Positions 1 through 8,368 of a DNA stretch of 29,354 nucleotides are shown piece by piece. A model generated the notes under the pieces. That model was not told the DNA's origin. It ran no database searches and saw only the letters and a program-made list of their open reading frames with translations. Origin of the DNA: a virus. A program made the translations under genes and the position numbers. Each line of letters opens with the position of its first letter. Within the stretch, counting starts at the first letter, position 1. The stretch is taken from IMG/VR virus record IMGVR_UViG_3300009008_000183, positions 1 to 29,354 of that record; one strand, given 5' to 3'.

Positions 1-1275
1 GTTACTAAAACATGTTTAAGATTAGGTAGAAGAATTATCGGTAAATGTATGATGGGATCCACGAGTAATGCTTTAGATAAAGGAGGGCAAAACTTTAAAG
101 ACATTTATAATAGTTCCGATGTAAACTCTAGAAATAGAAATGGTCAAACTAAGTCTGGTTTATATTCTTTATTTATCCCTATGGAGTGGAATTATGAAGG
201 TTATATAGATTTATATGGAGCACCAATATTTGATACACCTAAAAAACCTATAATAGGTATAGATGGTTTACCAATAAAAATTGGAGTAATAGAATATTGG
301 AATAATGAAGTAGAGGGTTTAAAAGAGGATCAAGACGGTTTAAATGAATTTTATAGACAATTTCCTAGAACAGAAGCTCATGCTTTTAGAGATGAATCTA
401 AACAATCTTTATTTAATTTAGTAAAAATATATGAACAAATAGATTACAATGATGGTGTAAATAATGCTGCTAATATTACTACAGGTAGTTTTCAATGGCA
501 ACATGGTATTAAAGATAGTCAAGTAATCTTTATACCCAATAAAAATGGTAGATTTAAAATATCTTGGGTTCCACCTAAAAGTCTTCAAAATCAAGTGATT
601 ATAAAGAATGGAACTAAATATCCTAGAAATGAACATGTAGGTGCATTTGGATGTGATAGTTATGATATATCAGGTACTGTTGATGGTAAAGGTTCTAATG
701 GATCATTACATGGACTTACTAAATTTAGCATGGAAGACGCGCCACCAAATCACTTTTTTTTAGAATATATATCAAGACCACAAACAGCGGAAATATTTTT
801 TGAAGATGTATTAATGGCTTGTATATTTTATGGAATGCCACTACTTTGTGAAAACAATAAACCAAGATTACTTTATTATTTTAAAAGAAGAGGTTATAGA
901 GGATTTTCAATGAATAGACCAGATAGATTATGGAATAAATTATCTGTTACAGAAAGAGAAATTGGTGGAATACCTAATTCAAGTGAAGATATAAAACAAG
1001 CACATGCTGCAGCTATAGAATCTTATATAGAAACTTATGTTGGTTTAGTAGATGAAACATGTGGAGATATGTATTTTCAAGAAACACTAGAAGATTGGGC
1101 AAGATTTGATATTAACAAAAGAACCAAGCATGATGCGTCTATAAGTTCAGGTTTAGCTATAATGGCATGCAACAAAAATAGATATAGACCATCAGCGATT
1201 AAAAATATAAATTCTATATCATTAGGTTTTAAAAAATATGACAACAAAGGATATACTTCAAAAATAATAGAATAG
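1..1275 (+). CDS. terL: Terminase large subunit (TerL), 5'-truncated by window edge
   Basis: This is the DNA-packaging motor that pumps and cuts concatemeric phage DNA at the portal. The frame is open from base 1, so the gene starts outside the window and the ATG at 49 is internal. The Walker A/B region is missing. The visible part starts near the ATPase coupling region (GSTSNALDKGG, about residues 19-29 counted from base 1). It continues into an RNase H-like nuclease domain with a plausible acidic triad: D219 in GCDSYDI (with D222), E284 in LLCENN and D378 in KHDAS. The nuclease architecture is known for phage terminases; assigning these exact residues is my reading. It ends TAG at 1275 and the portal ATG follows with no gap, which suggests coupled translation. 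TerL beside portal, scaffold and MCP is the normal late packaging order. Confidence in the family is high. Confidence 0.92.
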   Translation, partial: VTKTCLRLGRRIIGKCMMGSTSNALDKGGQNFKDIYNSSDVNSRNRNGQTKSGLYSLFIPMEWNYEGYIDLYGAPIFDTPKKPIIGIDGLPIKIGVIEYWNNEVEGLKEDQDGLNEFYRQFPRTEAHAFRDESKQSLFNLVKIYEQIDYNDGVNNAANITTGSFQWQHGIKDSQVIFIPNKNGRFKISWVPPKSLQNQVIIKNGTKYPRNEHVGAFGCDSYDISGTVDGKGSNGSLHGLTKFSMEDAPPNHFFLEYISRPQTAEIFFEDVLMACIFYGMPLLCENNKPRLLYYFKRRGYRGFSMNRPDRLWNKLSVTEREIGGIPNSSEDIKQAHAAAIESYIETYVGLVDETCGDMYFQETLEDWARFDINKRTKHDASISSGLAIMACNKNRYRPSAIKNINSISLGFKKYDNKGYTSKIIE

Positions 1276-3687
1276 ATGCAGATTAAGACAAATAATAGTA
1301 GTTCATTTCCCGATCAGATTGTACCGGATGCTGAGAAAGCCACTTGGGAGTATGGATTAGCAGTAGGTAGAGCTATTGAAGGCGAGTGGTTTAGAAATAC
1401 TTCAAACACTGGTTTTAGATTTGCTTCAAACTATAATAACTTTCATAGTTTAAGATTATATGCAAGAGGTGAGCAAAATGTTCAAAAATACAAAGATGAA
1501 TTATCTATCAATGGTGATTTATCTTATTTAAATTTAGATTGGAAGCCAGTACCTATAATACCTAAGTTTGTAGATATAGTTGTCAACGGTATTTCACAAA
1601 GAAATTATGAGATTAAAGCTTTTGCTCAAGATCCAGAATCTACTCAAAAAAAGACTATATATGCAGAACGTATAATTAGAGATATTCAAATAGCTGAATA
1701 TAACGCCGCTGTTAAAGCAACGTGGGGTATTGACTTATCAGAATCTAAAAAAGGGGAAGATACACCGAAAACAATGGATGAATTATCAGCTCACATGCAG
1801 TTAGATTATAAACAATCTATTGAATTAGCTGAAGAAGAATTAATTAGTCAAATTTTAGATAAAAATAAATATAATTTAACAAGAAAAAGATTAAATCAAG
1901 ATTTAACTATTTTAGGTATAGGATGTGTAAAAACTAGTTTTAACAAGTCAGAAGGTATTTGTGTAGAATATGTAGATCCAGTAAATTTAGTTTATTCATA
2001 TACAGAAGATCCAAACTTTGAAGATATATATTATGTAGGTGAAGTTAAAAGCGTTAGTTTACCAGAACTAAAAAAGCGCTTTCCAAATATATCTCCTGAG
2101 GAAATGATAAAGATACAAAAGTATCAAGGTAATACTAGTTATGCTCGAAACTGGAATGGTAGACAAGATGGTAACGCGGTGCAGGTTTTATTTTTTGAAT
2201 ATAAAACTTATACTAATCAAGTATTTAAAATAAAAGAAACTGCATCAGGACTCGAAAAAACATTGGAAAAAACAGATATGTTTAATCCACCAGAATCTGA
2301 TACATTTAAAAAGGTTTCAAGATCTATTGAAGTATTATATACTGGAGCTAAAATATTGGGTCATGAACAAATGTTAGATTGGAGATTAGCAGAAAACATG
2401 ACTCGACCTATTGCCAATACTGTGAAGGTTAATATGAATTATAATATTACAGCACCTAGAATGTATAGAGGTAAAATCGAATCATTAGTTAGTAGAATAA
2501 CTGGATTTGCTGACATGATACAATTAACTTCTTTAAAACTACAACAAGTTCTTTCTCGCATGGTTCCAGATGGTGTTTATTTAGACATGGATGGATTAGC
2601 TGAAGTTGATTTAGGTAATGGTACAAATTACAATCCTGCAGAAGCTTTAAACATGTATTTCCAAACAGGTAGTATAGTTGGTAGATCTTTAACTCAAGAT
2701 GGTGAAATGAATCGTGGCAAAGTACCTATTCAAGAATTACAATCATCGAGTGGTGGTGCTAAAATACAATCATTAATACAAACTTATCAGTATTATTTAC
2801 AAATGATTCGGGATGTCACCGGGCTTAACGAAGCTAGAGACGCTAGTACTCCAGATAAAAACGCATTAGTAGGATTGCAAAAATTAGCAGCAGCTAATTC
2901 AAATACTGCTACTAGGCATATTTTACAAGCTGGATTATATATTACTTTAAAAACATGTGAAAATATTACATTAAGAGTAGGTGATGCTTTAATGTTTCCA
3001 TTAACTAGAATGGCTTTACAAGATAGTATTTCAATATATAATGTAGCAACATTAGATGAAATATCTACAGCTAGTTTACATGATTTTGGTATATTTTTAG
3101 AACTAGAACCTGACGAAGAAGAAAAAGCATTATTAGAACAAAATATTCAAATGGCTTTACAAACTCAATCAATTGATTTAGAAGACGCTATAGACATAAG
3201 AAATATTAATAATCTAAAACTTGCTAATGAATTACTGAAGAAAAGACGTAAGCAAAAGTTTAAAAGAGATCAACAAGCTCAACAAGCTAATATACAAGCG
3301 CAAGCACAAGCAAATGCAGAAGCTGCGGAAAGAGCAGCTATGGCAGAAGTTCAAAAGCAACAAATATTAACAGAATCTACCTTACAAATAGAGCAAGGTA
3401 AATCTCAATTTGCTATTCAAAAAGCACAACAAGAAGCGGAATTAAAAAAGCAATTGATGCAACTAGAGTTTGAATTTAATATGCAACTTACTAAAGCTCA
3501 ATCTGAAAATAAAAGAACTGCTGAAACTCAAAAAGAAGATAGAAAAGACGAAAGAACTAAAATTCAAGCAACACAACAAAGTGAACTAATATCTCAAAGA
3601 AAAAATGACTCTTTACCTGTAGATTTTGAATCCAAAGGATTTGACAATCTTGGTGGATTTGGTTTAGAGCAATTTGCTCCTAGATAA
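1276..3687 (+). CDS. Portal protein
   Basis: Portal proteins form the dodecameric ring at one capsid vertex through which DNA is packaged and ejected, and they dock TerL and the neck. This 803-residue protein has the right place (directly after TerL, before scaffold and MCP). Its body includes a clip/stem-like central region and a conserved-looking stretch around VTGLNEARDASTPDKNALVG (about residues 516-535), followed by helices. The last ~150 residues (from about 655) are a long Q/A/K/E-rich helical tail (QAQQANIQAQAQANAEAA and so on), typical of the barrel and coiled-coil extension of large podovirus portals. It starts on the ATG abutting the TerL stop, with no Shine-Dalgarno. At ~800 residues it is longer than T7 gp8 (about 535) and nearer P22- or crAss-type portals. 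Assigned from position and sequence character. Confidence 0.9.
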   Translation: MQIKTNNSSSFPDQIVPDAEKATWEYGLAVGRAIEGEWFRNTSNTGFRFASNYNNFHSLRLYARGEQNVQKYKDELSINGDLSYLNLDWKPVPIIPKFVDIVVNGISQRNYEIKAFAQDPESTQKKTIYAERIIRDIQIAEYNAAVKATWGIDLSESKKGEDTPKTMDELSAHMQLDYKQSIELAEEELISQILDKNKYNLTRKRLNQDLTILGIGCVKTSFNKSEGICVEYVDPVNLVYSYTEDPNFEDIYYVGEVKSVSLPELKKRFPNISPEEMIKIQKYQGNTSYARNWNGRQDGNAVQVLFFEYKTYTNQVFKIKETASGLEKTLEKTDMFNPPESDTFKKVSRSIEVLYTGAKILGHEQMLDWRLAENMTRPIANTVKVNMNYNITAPRMYRGKIESLVSRITGFADMIQLTSLKLQQVLSRMVPDGVYLDMDGLAEVDLGNGTNYNPAEALNMYFQTGSIVGRSLTQDGEMNRGKVPIQELQSSSGGAKIQSLIQTYQYYLQMIRDVTGLNEARDASTPDKNALVGLQKLAAANSNTATRHILQAGLYITLKTCENITLRVGDALMFPLTRMALQDSISIYNVATLDEISTASLHDFGIFLELEPDEEEKALLEQNIQMALQTQSIDLEDAIDIRNINNLKLANELLKKRRKQKFKRDQQAQQANIQAQAQANAEAAERAAMAEVQKQQILTESTLQIEQGKSQFAIQKAQQEAELKKQLMQLEFEFNMQLTKAQSENKRTAETQKEDRKDERTKIQATQQSELISQRKNDSLPVDFESKGFDNLGGFGLEQFAPR

Positions 3688-3691
3688 GTTC

Positions 3692-3705
3692 TATATAATT
3701 ATATA
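3692..3705. repeat. 14-bp perfect AT palindrome between portal and scaffold
   Basis: TATATAATTATATA reads identically on both strands and lies in the 28-bp gap between the portal stop and the scaffold start. It contains TATAAT-like sequence and could be part of a promoter, but in DNA this AT-rich such palindromes also arise by chance. No matching -35 element is evident. Confidence 0.25.
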
Positions 3706-3715
3706 ATATCATATC

Positions 3716-4891
3716 ATGAAAAAAGAAAAAGAAGAGAAAGTAAAAGAAGAAGGCACTTTTAAAGTAAAGAAAAAGTCTTCAATGAAGAAATTAACTAAAA
3801 ATGATGAACCTATTAAGGTTGATTTATCAAAACCTAAAAAAGATGCCATTCAAGAATCAAGATCAGATGACAGCAATGTTGTTGTCGAAGGATCCAAAAA
3901 CACGGAAAGTGGGGAAAAGGTAGTTGAAGCTATACGGTCCACCGAAGAGCCGAAGCAAGAAGAGACCGGGAAGAAAGAAGTAGAAACTCCTACACTTTCA
4001 GAAATAACTCAAGAAGAAATTGCACCTGTTAATACAAATACAGAACAATCTCCCACAACTCCACAAATAGAATTACCAGAAAATATAGAAAAGCTTGTAG
4101 CTTTTATGAAAGATACTGGTGGTGATATGAAAGATTACATAAGATTAAATGCGGATTATTCTACTGTAGATGATAACGTATTATTAAAAGAATATTATAC
4201 TCAAACAAAACCACATCTAAATGATGAAGAAATTAAATTTATTATAGATGATAAATTTACATGGGATGAAGAGTACGACGAAGAGCGAGAAGTTAAAAAG
4301 AAAAAACTCGCCTTCAAGGAAGAAGTTGCTGAAGCCACGAACTTTTTAGAAGGTTTAAAAAGTAAATATTATGAAGAGCTTAAGTTAAGACCTTCAATTA
4401 CTAATGAACAACGAAAAGCGACTGACTTCTTCAATAGATATAACGAAGAACAAAAGGTAGTTAAACAACGTCATGAAACGTTTAGAAACTCTACTAAAGA
4501 TTATTTTACCAATGATTTCAAAGGTTTTGATTTCGATCTTGGTGAAAAAAGATTTAGATATGGAGTTAATAATCCTAGTGATGTTGCAACCAATCAATCT
4601 GATTTAAACGATTTTGTTAAGAAGTTCTTAGACGAAAAAGGGAATATATCCGATTACAAAGGTTATCATAAAGCTATCTATGCCGCTAGAAATGCTGATA
4701 CAATAGCAAAACATTTTTACGATCAAGGTAAATCTGATGCTATTAAAGATATTACGGCTAAGTCTAAAAACATAAATAATGAACCTAGAAGCACTGCTTC
4801 GGGAGATGTTTTTGTTAATGGTTTAAAAGTAAGGGCGATTAATGGTGTTGATAGTTCTAAGTTAAAATTTAAAAGAAAAATAAATAACTAA
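3716..4891 (+). CDS. Probable scaffold protein
   Basis: This is likely the internal scaffold that directs procapsid assembly and leaves before or during packaging. The 391-residue product lies between portal and MCP, where scaffolds usually sit. The first ~120 residues are highly charged and of low complexity (Lys/Glu, then Ser/Thr/Glu/Pro), predicted disordered. Residues ~122-275 are predominantly helical and acidic, with coiled-coil potential (LVAFMKDTGGDMKDYIRLN onward). The C-terminus is basic (KLKFKRKINN), as in scaffolds that contact the coat through a positively charged tail. The start is the first ATG after the portal; the leader is AT-rich without Shine-Dalgarno. A short GC-richer stretch with different codon choice falls in the disordered region (about 3885-3985). 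The function is inferred from order and composition, with no catalytic motif to test. Confidence 0.78.
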   Translation: MKKEKEEKVKEEGTFKVKKKSSMKKLTKNDEPIKVDLSKPKKDAIQESRSDDSNVVVEGSKNTESGEKVVEAIRSTEEPKQEETGKKEVETPTLSEITQEEIAPVNTNTEQSPTTPQIELPENIEKLVAFMKDTGGDMKDYIRLNADYSTVDDNVLLKEYYTQTKPHLNDEEIKFIIDDKFTWDEEYDEEREVKKKKLAFKEEVAEATNFLEGLKSKYYEELKLRPSITNEQRKATDFFNRYNEEQKVVKQRHETFRNSTKDYFTNDFKGFDFDLGEKRFRYGVNNPSDVATNQSDLNDFVKKFLDEKGNISDYKGYHKAIYAARNADTIAKHFYDQGKSDAIKDITAKSKNINNEPRSTASGDVFVNGLKVRAINGVDSSKLKFKRKINN

Positions 4892-4902
4892 AAACTAAAA
4901 TT

Positions 4903-6405
4903 ATGAGTTTTGTAACAGGCGGGAGTTTTCCCGCATCTTTAGTTCCTGCGCAATCTCAAATGGCATTAGCTAGTAACTATTTGACATTTGACGGTGCTGC
5001 TGGGAGCTTCGCACAACAATACCTACCTGAGCTTTATGAGCAAGAGGTGGAGAGATATGGTAATAGAACCTTATCTGGATTTTTAAGAATGGTTGGAGCA
5101 GAAATGCCAATGACCTCAGATCAAGTAATCTGGTCTGAACAAAATAGATTACACATTGCTTACAAAAGTAATACAGTTGCACTAGGCGGTGCTGGGGTTG
5201 CAGATATTACAGTAACACTAAATTTAACAGCTGCTAGTTCTCCTACTACAACAGTAACTTCTGGCGCTATTAGAGTAGGTCAGACAATTTTACTTTCTGA
5301 TCAAGCTACAGGTCTTGTGACTGCAAAAGCAATTGTAACAGCTAGAGCAAATTCAGGTGGTGCTTTAACAAATGATGTACTTACATGTCAACTTTATGAG
5401 ACTACTGCCGCTGCAATTCCTACGGGAATAGTATCAACTGGAGCAACAGATCTATTTGTATATGGTGCTGAATTTGGTAAAGGTACAGGTGGAATGGCTG
5501 AGTCTATAGAACCAAACTTTACTCAATATAGCAATTCACCAATTATAATTAAAGATAACTTCCAAGTTAGCGGTTCTGATGCTGCTCAAATTGGTTGGGT
5601 TGAAGTTGCTACTGAAGATGGTACTTCGGGATACTTATGGTATCTAAAATCTGAATCTGAAACTAGATTAAGATTTGAAGATTATTTAGAAATGGCAATG
5701 GTTGAAGGTGAACTAATGGTAAATGCGGTGACATTTACTGGTGCTGCTGCTGCTGCTGGTACTCAAGATGTAAAAGGTACAGAAGGTTTGTTTGCTGCTA
5801 TTGAAGCAAGAGGTAATGTATACTCTGGTTTTTCTGGTGCTGCTGCTCCTGGATCTGGTGCTTTAGGTGATTTTGATGAAATCCTTAAAAATCTTGACAA
5901 GCAAGGTGCTATTGAAGAAAATATGTTATTCTTATCAAGAAGTACAGCTCTTGATTTTGATGATATGATAGCTGCTCAAGCTGGTGGAGGTTATGCTTCT
6001 ACTGCTGCTGCTTCTTATGGTCTATTTGACAATGAAGAAGAAATGGCGTTGAATTTTGGATTTTCAGGGTTTAGAAGAGGTTCTTATGACTTCTATAAAA
6101 CTGATTGGAAATATCTTAATGATGCTTCTACTCGTGGTATGTCTGCAGAAATAGATGGTGTACTTGTTCCTGCTGGAACTACAACAGTATACGATCAAAT
6201 GCTGGGATCTAACATTAGAAGACCATTCTTACACGTAAGATACAGAGCTTCTCAAACTGAAGATAGAAGATTCAAAACTTGGATCACTGGTTCTGTTGGA
6301 GGCGCATATACGGACACTCTAGATGCTATGAATATTAGTTTCTTATCTGAAAGATGTTTAGTAACTCAAGCTGCAAATAACTTCGTGTTATTAAAAGGAG
6401 CTTAA
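4903..6405 (+). CDS. Major capsid protein (HK97-fold expected)
   Basis: This is the coat protein forming the icosahedral shell. The 500-residue length, place directly after the scaffold with an 11-bp gap, and Ala/Gly/Thr-rich composition fit an MCP. Residues ~1-75 (ending near MTSDQVIWSEQNRLH) form an N-terminal arm. Residues ~85-170 are beta-rich and Thr/Ala/Gly-rich, probably an insertion or elongated loop. The rest alternates helix and strand, ending NIRRPFLHVRYRASQTEDRR... and NFVLLKGA. There is no obvious prohead-protease cleavage site and no protease gene nearby. The ATG follows AAAACTAAAATT, without Shine-Dalgarno. A strong GC hairpin lies in codons 6-11 and an intrinsic terminator follows the stop. 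Those elements suit a very highly expressed transcript. Assigned by context; the fold is expected, not demonstrated. Confidence 0.9.
   Translation: MSFVTGGSFPASLVPAQSQMALASNYLTFDGAAGSFAQQYLPELYEQEVERYGNRTLSGFLRMVGAEMPMTSDQVIWSEQNRLHIAYKSNTVALGGAGVADITVTLNLTAASSPTTTVTSGAIRVGQTILLSDQATGLVTAKAIVTARANSGGALTNDVLTCQLYETTAAAIPTGIVSTGATDLFVYGAEFGKGTGGMAESIEPNFTQYSNSPIIIKDNFQVSGSDAAQIGWVEVATEDGTSGYLWYLKSESETRLRFEDYLEMAMVEGELMVNAVTFTGAAAAAGTQDVKGTEGLFAAIEARGNVYSGFSGAAAPGSGALGDFDEILKNLDKQGAIEENMLFLSRSTALDFDDMIAAQAGGGYASTAAASYGLFDNEEEMALNFGFSGFRRGSYDFYKTDWKYLNDASTRGMSAEIDGVLVPAGTTTVYDQMLGSNIRRPFLHVRYRASQTEDRRFKTWITGSVGGAYTDTLDAMNISFLSERCLVTQAANNFVLLKGA
4919..4934 (+). promoter_or_regulatory. Hairpin in the first codons of the capsid gene
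   Basis: GCGGGA-GTTT-TCCCGC forms a perfect 6-bp all-but-one GC stem with a 4-base loop, 16 bases after the start codon of the MCP. In such AT-rich DNA this is a conspicuous stable structure. It may stabilise or process the capsid mRNA or tune its translation. The role is inferred. Confidence 0.45.
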
Positions 6406-6416
6406 TATTATATAAT

Positions 6417-6441
6417 GAGAGCGACTTTTGTCACTCTCTTT
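6417..6441 (+). terminator. Intrinsic terminator after capsid gene
   Basis: GAGAGCGAC-TTTT-GTCACTCTC forms a nine-position stem with a single C/A mismatch and a 4-T loop, followed by TTTATT. It lies 12 bp after the MCP stop. It probably ends part of the capsid transcripts and protects their 3' end. Confidence 0.65.
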
Positions 6442-6465
6442 ATTAATCTTTTAAATATAGAAATT

Positions 6466-6834
6466 ATGGCAAGTTTAATTAAGATACCTTATGGCGCTGT
6501 AGGAGCAATGCCTGGATCTAATCCAGCTTATTTAGCCGTAAATGTCGAAGGAGTTTATTCTGTTACTGATAATGGCGGAACAGATGGTATTACGTTATAT
6601 TATGATCAATATGACGCAACTACACCTGCGAACTACTTAAATGTAGTTTTAAACTTCAAAGGAGCAGCTTCAGTTTCCGCTGCCGACATCACGACTTTTG
6701 CTAATTTAGTAGCTGAGGCATCTCAAGCAGAAAATAGCGTCCCTTCTTTTGAATTAGAAGGAGACGACGGTACAGATGATTATCATTTAACTCAACTGAC
6801 ACCATTAACATTAACATCGGCGGCGCCGGTTTAA
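6466..6834 (+). CDS. Small decoration/auxiliary capsid-type protein (paralogue 1)
   Basis: A 122-residue, Ala/Gly/Thr/Asn-rich, beta-type protein with no membrane segment, directly downstream of the MCP. It is probably a head-decoration or auxiliary capsid protein. Its C-terminal half is related to the next gene: VAEASQAENSVPSFELEG here and SAIQAENSIPTASFGG there, each preceded by a strand of the type ITLYYDQYD or TIRLWMKDG. An upstream in-frame ATG at 6415 would add 17 residues encoded by the terminator hairpin, so I chose 6466, which follows AAATATAGAAATT like other starts here. The last codons are unusually GC-rich (CGGCGGCGCCGG). No enzymatic motif was seen. The role is inferred from position, size and composition. 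Confidence 0.75.
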   Translation: MASLIKIPYGAVGAMPGSNPAYLAVNVEGVYSVTDNGGTDGITLYYDQYDATTPANYLNVVLNFKGAASVSAADITTFANLVAEASQAENSVPSFELEGDDGTDDYHLTQLTPLTLTSAAPV

Positions 6835-6844
6835 AAATATAGAT

Positions 6845-7477
6845 ATGAGTAATTATTTAAAAATAGCTATGTTACAGACTGGTTTAACAACCGCTGGAGA
6901 TGCTTTAAAAGCTTCTGTAACAACTGATGTATCAGGTGGATCTAATGGAACATTTACTGGTTTAACTGTAGCTGATGGTGATCTAACAATCGCTGATTCT
7001 GCAGGTGTAGCGAAAACCTTATCACAACCATGTACACTTAGAATTGTTGTTGCCGCTGGCACAATAACCTCTGGTGCTGGTGAGGCTACAGCAACAATAG
7101 CTGGAGAAGGATTTGCGGTTGGTGATACTATTACTATAGCAAAAGCTTCTATTGGAAGTCCAACGGCTGATGCTGTTATCACTATAGTGGCAGATGATTT
7201 ACAATCTGCTACAGTACCTGCTACTAGATATATTCCTGTAGAGGATATATTATATGTAGTACCATTATCTACAACTACAATTAGATTGTGGATGAAAGAT
7301 GGAGCTAATGTAGGAACAGGGTCTGACTCTTTGATAACATTTAGTAATCCAGCAATATCAATTGATGCTTTAGCTGGAAGTGCTAGTAATAGCATAATAA
7401 GTGCCATTCAAGCTGAAAATAGTATTCCTACCGCATCATTCGGTGGAATAAAACCTGTTTCAGTAGTAATGACCTAA
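6845..7477 (+). CDS. Decoration/auxiliary capsid-type protein with inserted beta module (paralogue 2)
   Basis: A 210-residue Gly/Thr/Ala/Ile-rich protein of almost entirely beta character. The C-terminal ~85 residues (from ATVPATRYIPVEDILYV) are related to the preceding 122-residue protein and share the QAENS(V/I)P motif. The N-terminal ~115 residues hold an extra Gly-rich beta module, including GEGFAVGDTITI (about residues 86-97). That resembles the GxGYxxGDxxTI modules in the neck and tail proteins downstream. I infer a head decoration or fibre-base protein that exposes the extra module. It starts 10 bp after the previous stop (ATG after AAAATATAGAT) and is followed by a strong intrinsic terminator. 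A long open frame on the opposite strand is only a shadow. Confidence 0.75.
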   Translation: MSNYLKIAMLQTGLTTAGDALKASVTTDVSGGSNGTFTGLTVADGDLTIADSAGVAKTLSQPCTLRIVVAAGTITSGAGEATATIAGEGFAVGDTITIAKASIGSPTADAVITIVADDLQSATVPATRYIPVEDILYVVPLSTTTIRLWMKDGANVGTGSDSLITFSNPAISIDALAGSASNSIISAIQAENSIPTASFGGIKPVSVVMT

Positions 7478-7488
7478 CAAACAATTAT

Positions 7489-7516
7489 AAGATCCCGCTT
7501 AGGTGGGATCTTTTTT
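7489..7516 (+). terminator. Strong intrinsic terminator
   Basis: AAGATCCCGC-TTAG-GTGGGATCTT forms a 10-bp stem (one G-T pair) with a 4-base loop and continues into a run of six T (TTTTTT, 7511-7516). It lies 11 bp after the paralogue-2 stop and is the clearest terminator of the capsid region. Confidence 0.88.
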
Positions 7517-7520
7517 AACA

Positions 7521-7540
7521 ATTATATTATATTATATTAT
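7521..7540 (+). repeat. Four tandem ATTAT units running into a start codon
   Basis: ATTAT is repeated exactly four times, and the last unit supplies the AT of the ATG start at 7539. This is the whole spacer between the upstream terminator and the gene. It is a short slippage-prone tract that could change spacing or act as an unstructured AT leader for translation. Confidence 0.8.
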
Positions 7541-8309
7541 GAAAACAAAAGAAAAAGAAGTTCCTGAAGTAAAAGATACTTGGGAATATAAAGATAGAAA
7601 TTACTATTTATTAGGCAATAAAGAACCTTTAACTTATACAATAGCAGCTAGACATACTCAAAGATATCCTTTAACTTGGTTTGATCCAGAATTAGGATAT
7701 GAAAGAGAGTTAAGATATGCTACTAATCAAAAAAGTATTTTTGTGGATGAGCAAGAAGGCCCATCTACTTTAAAACATATTGTATTTGAAAAGGGACATT
7801 TATTTGTAGGTAAAAATAAAAGAAATCTACAAGAGTTTTTGCTTAAACATCCTCATAAAGAGATTTTATTTACTGAATATGATGCAGTTGTTGAAGCTAA
7901 AGATCAATATAAAGATTTAGAACTTGAAATAAATGCTATGAATGCTGCATATAATATAGATGTAGATCAAGCAGAAGCTATATTGAGAGTAGAAAGAGGA
8001 TCTAATGTATCTAGTTTGAGTTCTAAAGAACTTAAAAGAGATGTGTTGATATTTGCTAAGAAAAATCCAAAATTGTTCTTAAATTTAGCTAGTGATGAAA
8101 ATATAGTTCTTAGAAATTTTGCTATTAAAGCAAGAGAGTTAGGTATTATAAGTTTGGCAAGTGATCAAAGAACTTTTAAATGGGGTAGTAATGGTCGTAA
8201 ACTTATGACTGTTCCTTTTGACGAAAATCCATATTCAGCTATGGCTGCATGGTTTAAGACAGATGAAGGGTTAGAAGTTTATAAGTCAATAGACAAACGT
8301 TTATCTTAA
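7539..8309 (+). CDS. Conserved structural-region protein of unknown function
   Basis: A 256-residue soluble protein, Lys/Glu-rich and mostly helical after residue ~110, without signal peptide or membrane segment. Residues ~15-85 form a mixed alpha/beta region with the motifs YPLTWFDPELGYERELRYAT and QKSIFVDEQEG. Residues ~105-180 are strongly helical (DLELEINAMNAAYNIDVDQA). The N-terminus is charged (MKTKEKEVPEVK). I do not recognise a named family. Lying between decoration and neck genes and bounded on both sides by terminators, it is probably a virion or assembly protein. An in-frame GTG at 7503 lies inside the upstream terminator and would add 12 odd residues, so I chose the ATG at 7539. 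Confidence 0.82.
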   Translation: MKTKEKEVPEVKDTWEYKDRNYYLLGNKEPLTYTIAARHTQRYPLTWFDPELGYERELRYATNQKSIFVDEQEGPSTLKHIVFEKGHLFVGKNKRNLQEFLLKHPHKEILFTEYDAVVEAKDQYKDLELEINAMNAAYNIDVDQAEAILRVERGSNVSSLSSKELKRDVLIFAKKNPKLFLNLASDENIVLRNFAIKARELGIISLASDQRTFKWGSNGRKLMTVPFDENPYSAMAAWFKTDEGLEVYKSIDKRLS

Positions 8310-8336
8310 AAATAACACTTAACGTGTGATTATAAT

Positions 8337-8368
8337 AAGGGTGGCCTAGTCGCCACCTTTATTTTTTT
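8337..8368 (+). terminator. Intrinsic terminator upstream of neck genes
   Basis: AAGGGTGGC-CTAGTC-GCCACCTTT forms a nine-position stem with one G-T pair and a six-base loop, followed by ATTTTTTT. It ends only 13 bp before the next start, so the neck and tail genes must rely on read-through or on a promoter overlapping the hairpin. Confidence 0.82.

Noticed and set aside
6415-6465. Upstream in-frame ATG for the 122-residue decoration-type gene
   Set aside because: The extra 17 residues are encoded by the terminator hairpin. The ATG at 6466 has the same leader type as other genes here.
6819-6830. GC-rich palindrome CGGCGCCG at the end of the 122-residue gene
   Set aside because: It has no loop or T-tract and is explained by Ser-Ala-Ala-Pro codons. 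Possibly chance.
6853-7407. 184-residue open frame on the - strand
   Set aside because: It is fully antisense to the 210-residue decoration-type gene and mirrors its Ala/Thr/Gly codons. The surrounding block is all + strand and there is no start context of its own.
7503-7538. Upstream GTG start for the 256-residue gene
   Set aside because: It lies in the 3' arm of a strong terminator and translates the T-tract and ATTAT repeats.
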